A stretch of 25,751 bases of DNA from a virus. How positions within the stretch are numbered: position 1 is the first letter of the stretch; the number at the start of each line of letters is the position of its first letter. Under the pieces are notes generated by a model. That model was not told the DNA's origin. It ran no database searches and worked only from the letters and a program-made list of their open reading frames with translations. The position numbers and the translations under genes were made by a program. The stretch lies in the IMG/VR virus record IMGVR_UViG_3300032053_000460, positions 1-25,751 of that record; one strand, written 5' to 3'. Below are positions 22,737-25,751 of the stretch, one piece after another.

Positions 22737-23762
22737 TTAGTAACCAGATTCAACACCGACAACAACTGACTTACGACCAGCAGCTACGCCTCTTGGATTT
22801 ACGATTGCAATTCCAATGATTTCGCTGACAACCCAGCCTAATTTAAGTTGTTTTGGTTCATCGGCAGGTAATACCTCGATGTCCTGTCTAATTGGCATAA
22901 CTCCTACGAATTCTGGGTCGGCCGCGCCATATATCGTTCCTGGTGGAACAATCTTGCTAACCATAATGTCAGTACCCCAGATGTGGGCATAAAGACCAGT
23001 TTGTAGAACTTCACGCATCGTTACGGGATCGAACTCACCGCCGCCGACACCTTGACCACCACCAGAACCCCACTTAAGGATATCGGTGAACTCATTGATA
23101 TTCATGAAATACTTAGTAGTTACTAAGTCCCAACGATCAATTTGTTGTTTGATTTCGACTAAGTCTCTCTTTAGAAGACCTGCGTCTGCAATGTCAGTTA
23201 AGGTGTTCTCAACTGAAGCTGCTGCGTCAAGAGCGGCAAAGATGTTGGCGTCTTCTTGAGCCATAATCTCTTGACGAGCTTTCTGAACTGCTCTGTCAAT
23301 AACATTGAATCTACGACGTTTGACTTCTGCGATACGAACCGTTGGGTTCGCATAAACTTCAAACTCAGGAACCACAACACGGTCACCGAAGACACGTGAT
23401 TCTGGACCGGTACCGTTGCTTGAGATAACAACGGCTGCAACATCGATATCTCTATCGTAAGTTGGCATTGCACCTTGTGGCAAAGGATCAACCACTAATG
23501 CACGACGTGCAATACCATGGTAATCTAAGTTTCTACGGATTGGGTTTGCCATCGCTTGCGCTAATGCAATCTTTCCGTCTTGAGTCATAATAGCGCGAGA
23601 GATAAGCTCATCACGCTTGTCATCACTCAAAGAAACTTGTCCGGCAAGTCCCATATTGGATGGGGTGTTTTCCTCAAGAACCGCTGCATACTTTACTAAA
23701 GTCTGTAATGCGTCCTTTAAAGAACTTGCATTCATTTGACCTTGATTTGAGAACATATTCAT
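22737..23762 (-). CDS. Major capsid protein
   Basis: A 341-residue protein with a GGAG site before its ATG. Its N-terminal helix (SLKDALQTLVKYAAVL), the long central helix region (VIDRAVQKARQEIMAQEDAN with KQQIDRWDLVTTKYFM), and the beta-rich C-terminal domain (YAHIWGTDIMVSKIVPPGTI; GWVVSEIIGIAIVNPRGV) match the general HK97-fold capsid plan. The strict EVKRRRFNVID and RALVVDPLPQGAMPTYD segments are typical of phage major capsid proteins. It is richer in G+C and uses more frequent-type codons than its neighbours, as expected for a highly expressed protein. It is isolated by its own terminator and by an opposing HNH gene upstream. It contains no DGY, unlike the tail genes. The assignment is by pattern and context. 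Confidence 0.75.
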   Translation of the reverse strand: MNMFSNQGQMNASSLKDALQTLVKYAAVLEENTPSNMGLAGQVSLSDDKRDELISRAIMTQDGKIALAQAMANPIRRNLDYHGIARRALVVDPLPQGAMPTYDRDIDVAAVVISSNGTGPESRVFGDRVVVPEFEVYANPTVRIAEVKRRRFNVIDRAVQKARQEIMAQEDANIFAALDAAASVENTLTDIADAGLLKRDLVEIKQQIDRWDLVTTKYFMNINEFTDILKWGSGGGQGVGGGEFDPVTMREVLQTGLYAHIWGTDIMVSKIVPPGTIYGAADPEFVGVMPIRQDIEVLPADEPKQLKLGWVVSEIIGIAIVNPRGVAAGRKSVVVGVESGY

Positions 23763-23807
23763 TTAGAACTCCGAATTTATAAGAATAATTTGCCAGTTTT
23801 CACCAGC

Positions 23808-23823
23808 CACGCTAAATTGCGTG
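23808..23823. promoter_or_regulatory. Short inverted repeat in the capsid 5' region
   Basis: CACGC and GCGTG flank a 6-base loop in the 140-base gap between the divergent capsid and HNH genes. It is the only G+C-rich palindrome there and lies about 45 bases before the capsid ATG. It may be an operator or an mRNA 5' hairpin. No good -35 is seen for the capsid gene. TATAAATT near the ribosome-binding site resembles a T4-type late -10 box but could be chance. Confidence 0.35.
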
Positions 23824-23902
23824 ATAATTAAATAACTAATTATTACCATTATTGCCATAATATTTTCTTCAAACCACATGCGTATTATGATATATACTTA
23901 AT

Positions 23903-24898
23903 ATGGATTTAATAGGTAGAATTTTTGAAAGATTAACTGTTGTATCATTTGTAGGGATAATTAAAGATAAACATAAAAGCTATAAATGTTGGAAATGTAA
24001 ATGTATTTGTGGTAATTTTATCGAAATATCAACAAATAAATTAACTAGCGGAAACACCAAATCTTGTGGGTGCTTAAAAACAGATAATTTAATAGCGCGT
24101 TCATATAAATTAGCAAATGCGAGGCGACAATTCGAACCACACATTGCTTCGGCTAGAAGAGTTTGGAAAAATACTTATTGTTATCGAGACGTTAATTGTA
24201 TTGGATTTGATGATTTTCTTAAAATATCTCAAAAAAATTGTTTTTATTGTGGAGTGCCGCCGAATACATCATATAATTATTTCGCAATTTCATCAAGTAG
24301 AGCGTCGGCACAAGCGCAACAAAACGGACTATTTATTTATAATGGAATGGACCGTATCGATAGTGACAAGTCACACACAATAGATAATATTGTGCCAGCT
24401 TGTATAATTTGTAATCGTGCTAAAAATAATCGATCTGTAGAAGGCTTCTTATCTTGGAGCAATAATTTAAAAATATCTATTTTTCAACCAATTAATATTA
24501 TTAAAATATCATTTCCAACTAACGGATCATTGGCAACATCTATAAAATGCGTTTTTTATAATCACAAAGATGATACCGATCTAACTTTAGAAGAATATTA
24601 TTCAATCTCTCAGAGAAATTGTTTTTATTGTGATAATACGCCAAGCAACTTATTTAATAATGCAAAAAAAGATAAAAAAGCATCTCTTAAAGCCAAAGAA
24701 AATGGAAATTATATTTATAATGGAATTGATCGAATAGATATCAATCAGCCGCACAATAAAAATAATATTGTTCCGTGTTGCCATTGGTGCAATTTTGCAA
24801 AAAATACATTATCTATTATTGATTTTCAAATATGGGCACATCGCATTCAACAGTTTCAAAAACAAAAAGAGCTGGATTTTACTCCAGCTCTTTTATAA
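23903..24898 (+). CDS. HNH homing-type endonuclease with two tandem HNH domains
   Basis: A 331-residue protein. Residues 1-59 are a zinc-ribbon type DNA-binding domain (GRIFERLTVVSF, CKCICGNFIEIS, TKSCGCL) of the kind found at the N-terminus of phage HNH enzymes. Two homologous nuclease-like units follow. The first, about 113-174, has CFYC, YNGMDRID and NIVPACIICNRAK. The second, about 240-299, has CFYC, YNGIDRID and NIVPCCHWCNFAK. Both keep the Cys pairs and the DRID and Asn core, so neither looks decayed. It lies between the decoration and capsid genes, on the opposite strand, typical of a mobile intercistronic homing endonuclease. There is no ribosome-binding site, and only a TATTAT box 15 bases upstream. 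Its last codons form half of a transcription terminator. Confidence 0.85.
   Translation: MDLIGRIFERLTVVSFVGIIKDKHKSYKCWKCKCICGNFIEISTNKLTSGNTKSCGCLKTDNLIARSYKLANARRQFEPHIASARRVWKNTYCYRDVNCIGFDDFLKISQKNCFYCGVPPNTSYNYFAISSSRASAQAQQNGLFIYNGMDRIDSDKSHTIDNIVPACIICNRAKNNRSVEGFLSWSNNLKISIFQPINIIKISFPTNGSLATSIKCVFYNHKDDTDLTLEEYYSISQRNCFYCDNTPSNLFNNAKKDKKASLKAKENGNYIYNGIDRIDINQPHNKNNIVPCCHWCNFAKNTLSIIDFQIWAHRIQQFQKQKELDFTPALL
24864..24895. terminator. Bidirectional rho-independent terminator embedded in the HNH 3' end
   Basis: An 11-bp perfect stem (AAAAGAGCTGG at 24865-24875 with CCAGCTCTTTT at 24884-24894) has an 8-base loop. The plus strand ends in TTTT and the minus strand in a T-rich run, so it can stop both the HNH gene and the decoration gene (stop at 24920). 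It overlaps the last ten or so codons of the HNH gene. Confidence 0.85.
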
Positions 24899-24919
24899 AA
24901 TTTACTTAACTATCAGTTA

Positions 24920-25585
24920 TTAGCTTGATGGGTTGAAGTAGAAGGTCGCGAATGCATAGGTCTTTAATGCACCGATTAAGCTGTTTGGGGTATTAACCAA
25001 AGAGCCATTAGTATCGAAATCTACGAAGCGACCAACTAGTCTAGTTGAATTGGTGCCAGTAGAGCTATCTGGAGTTAAAAGTCCCGCAGAAGTTGCATAA
25101 AGTGCATTACCCGTACTTAAAGTTCCATTAGTTGGTCTTAAACCAGTAGTAGCATTGCTGTCGCAGGCTGCGTCAAGAGAGACGGCATAAAGACCTGGCT
25201 TCTCCCAGCAAGTTACTTTGCCAGAACCAGTTGCAGTGTGAGGTCCAAGAACTCCACCATTAGCAACCGTTTGACCAGTCATTACTTGACCGACAGTTCC
25301 ACCGACCACAGTGCCGAATAGAGTGCCGTAACCAGTAATACCTTCATCACATAACATTAATGGACGAACGCCAGATGCGAGAGTCTTAGTAACGACAACT
25401 CTTTTTCCAAGGTTAGCAGAGTTTACATAACCATCTAAAGAATCGAAAGCTGCCTTATCAAGAGTAGAAGTTTGAACAGTTCCAAAAGTAACTACTTCTC
25501 CACCTAATAATGTTAATACTTCAGTGTCAAGACCGTCAAATTGTCCAAGGGGTTGTCCACCTGGTTGTAATAGTTTTAAAGACAT
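24920..25585 (-). CDS. Probable capsid decoration or minor head protein
   Basis: A 221-residue Gly/Thr/Val-rich beta protein with an AGGA site. It begins SLKLLQPGGQPLGQFDGLDT and continues GGEVVTFGTVQTSTL, KRVVVTKTLASGVRPLML and YGTLFGTVVGGTVGQVMTG. The end has TCWEKPGLYAVSLDAAC and LIGALKTYAFATFYF. A compact, repetitive beta fold placed immediately upstream of the major capsid gene is the usual setting of a decoration or head-stabilising protein. Two cysteines (in VTCWEKP and DAACDS) flank one strand. Its A+T content is lower than neighbouring tail genes, like the capsid gene, consistent with high expression. It has one DGY (SLDGYVN). The call rests on context and composition, not on a recognised family name. 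Confidence 0.6.
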   Translation of the reverse strand: MSLKLLQPGGQPLGQFDGLDTEVLTLLGGEVVTFGTVQTSTLDKAAFDSLDGYVNSANLGKRVVVTKTLASGVRPLMLCDEGITGYGTLFGTVVGGTVGQVMTGQTVANGGVLGPHTATGSGKVTCWEKPGLYAVSLDAACDSNATTGLRPTNGTLSTGNALYATSAGLLTPDSSTGTNSTRLVGRFVDFDTNGSLVNTPNSLIGALKTYAFATFYFNPSS

Positions 25586-25751
25586 TTTATTTCCTAATTT
25601 TCTAATATCGTGATTTAATCAACGATATCGTTACTTACATCTTAACTTACAAAATCTACAGAACATATTTTCTTATTGATATATTTTACCAGAAAAAGTT
25701 CTTAAAGTTAATTAAATATAGGCTTATGCCCATAACTTAATTATTATTTAC
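25586..25751 (-). promoter_or_regulatory. Non-coding 5' region with a near-perfect palindrome
   Basis: No reading frame is evident in these 166 bases before the decoration gene; the window ends here. ATATCGT (25605-25611) and ACGATAT (25622-25628) pair around a self-complementary GATTTAATC, giving a near-perfect 24-base palindrome interrupted by one base. It overlaps the 12-base palindrome AACGATATCGTT (25621-25632). It lies 20-45 bases before the ATG and could be an operator or a 5' mRNA hairpin. An extended TGGTAAAAT -10-like box lies further upstream on the minus strand. Confidence 0.45.

Noticed and set aside
23763-23790. T4-type late promoter (TATAAATA) before the capsid gene
   Set aside because: The sequence is TATAAATT, overlaps the ribosome-binding region, and the word does not recur consistently before other late genes, so it is not claimed as a promoter.
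270-25445. DGY as copies of a 9-base mobile or inserted DNA element
   Set aside because: The nine bases vary at all wobble positions, flanks are not conserved, and aligned paralogous modules show replacement without length change.
1-25751. Diversity-generating retroelement explaining variable structural proteins
   Set aside because: No reverse transcriptase and no template/variable repeat pair with adenine-biased differences is visible, and the DGY pattern is not A-specific.
1-25751. tRNA genes, CRISPR arrays, insertion sequences or integrase/att sites
   Set aside because: I saw no cloverleaf-like sequence, spaced direct repeats, transposase or integrase coding sequence on either strand.

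Overview
This AT-rich window is part of the late (virion structural) region of a tailed bacteriophage genome, class Caudoviricetes, probably uncultured or metagenomic. The signs are a recognisable capsid gene, a long run of tightly packed co-oriented structural genes full of low-complexity beta-rich tail-fibre modules, three HNH endonucleases of different kinds, and a small cold-shock protein. Nothing in the sequence identifies the host. AGGA/GGAG ribosome-binding sites and a sigma70-like promoter point to an ordinary bacterium.

Layout from right to left, the direction of transcription of most genes. A probable capsid decoration protein (25585-24920) ends at a bidirectional terminator. An oppositely oriented HNH homing-type endonuclease (23903-24898) lies between it and the major capsid protein (23762-22737), which has its own strong terminator (22685-22716). 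Next come two uncharacterised proteins (22601-21897, 21894-21211), a 499-residue structural protein (21120-19621), a small Cys/His zinc-type protein, a helical protein, and a block of tail-fibre or virion proteins (18916-12932). Two tandem patatin-like phospholipases (12932-11208) follow, then a small structural protein, an HNH protein, an uncharacterised 108-residue protein and a cold-shock protein (to 9888). A plus-strand island (8257-9891) of three small genes and an HNH endonuclease interrupts the array. Minus-strand structural genes resume at 8169 from a clear promoter and run off the left edge. They include a tandem pair of large paralogous proteins, a 20-residue-repeat protein with a Pro/His-rich tail, and small Ig-like proteins.

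The most striking signal belongs to no standard feature class. The tripeptide Asp-Gly-Tyr (DGY) occurs 30 times in 13 predicted structural proteins, where roughly one copy would be expected from composition. It is absent from the capsid protein, the enzymes, the DNA-binding proteins and all plus-strand genes. Its codons vary synonymously, and it sits at non-homologous positions within a shared module without changing the length. It therefore looks like a recurrently acquired, protein-level short motif on the virion surface or tail of this phage. Its function is unknown.
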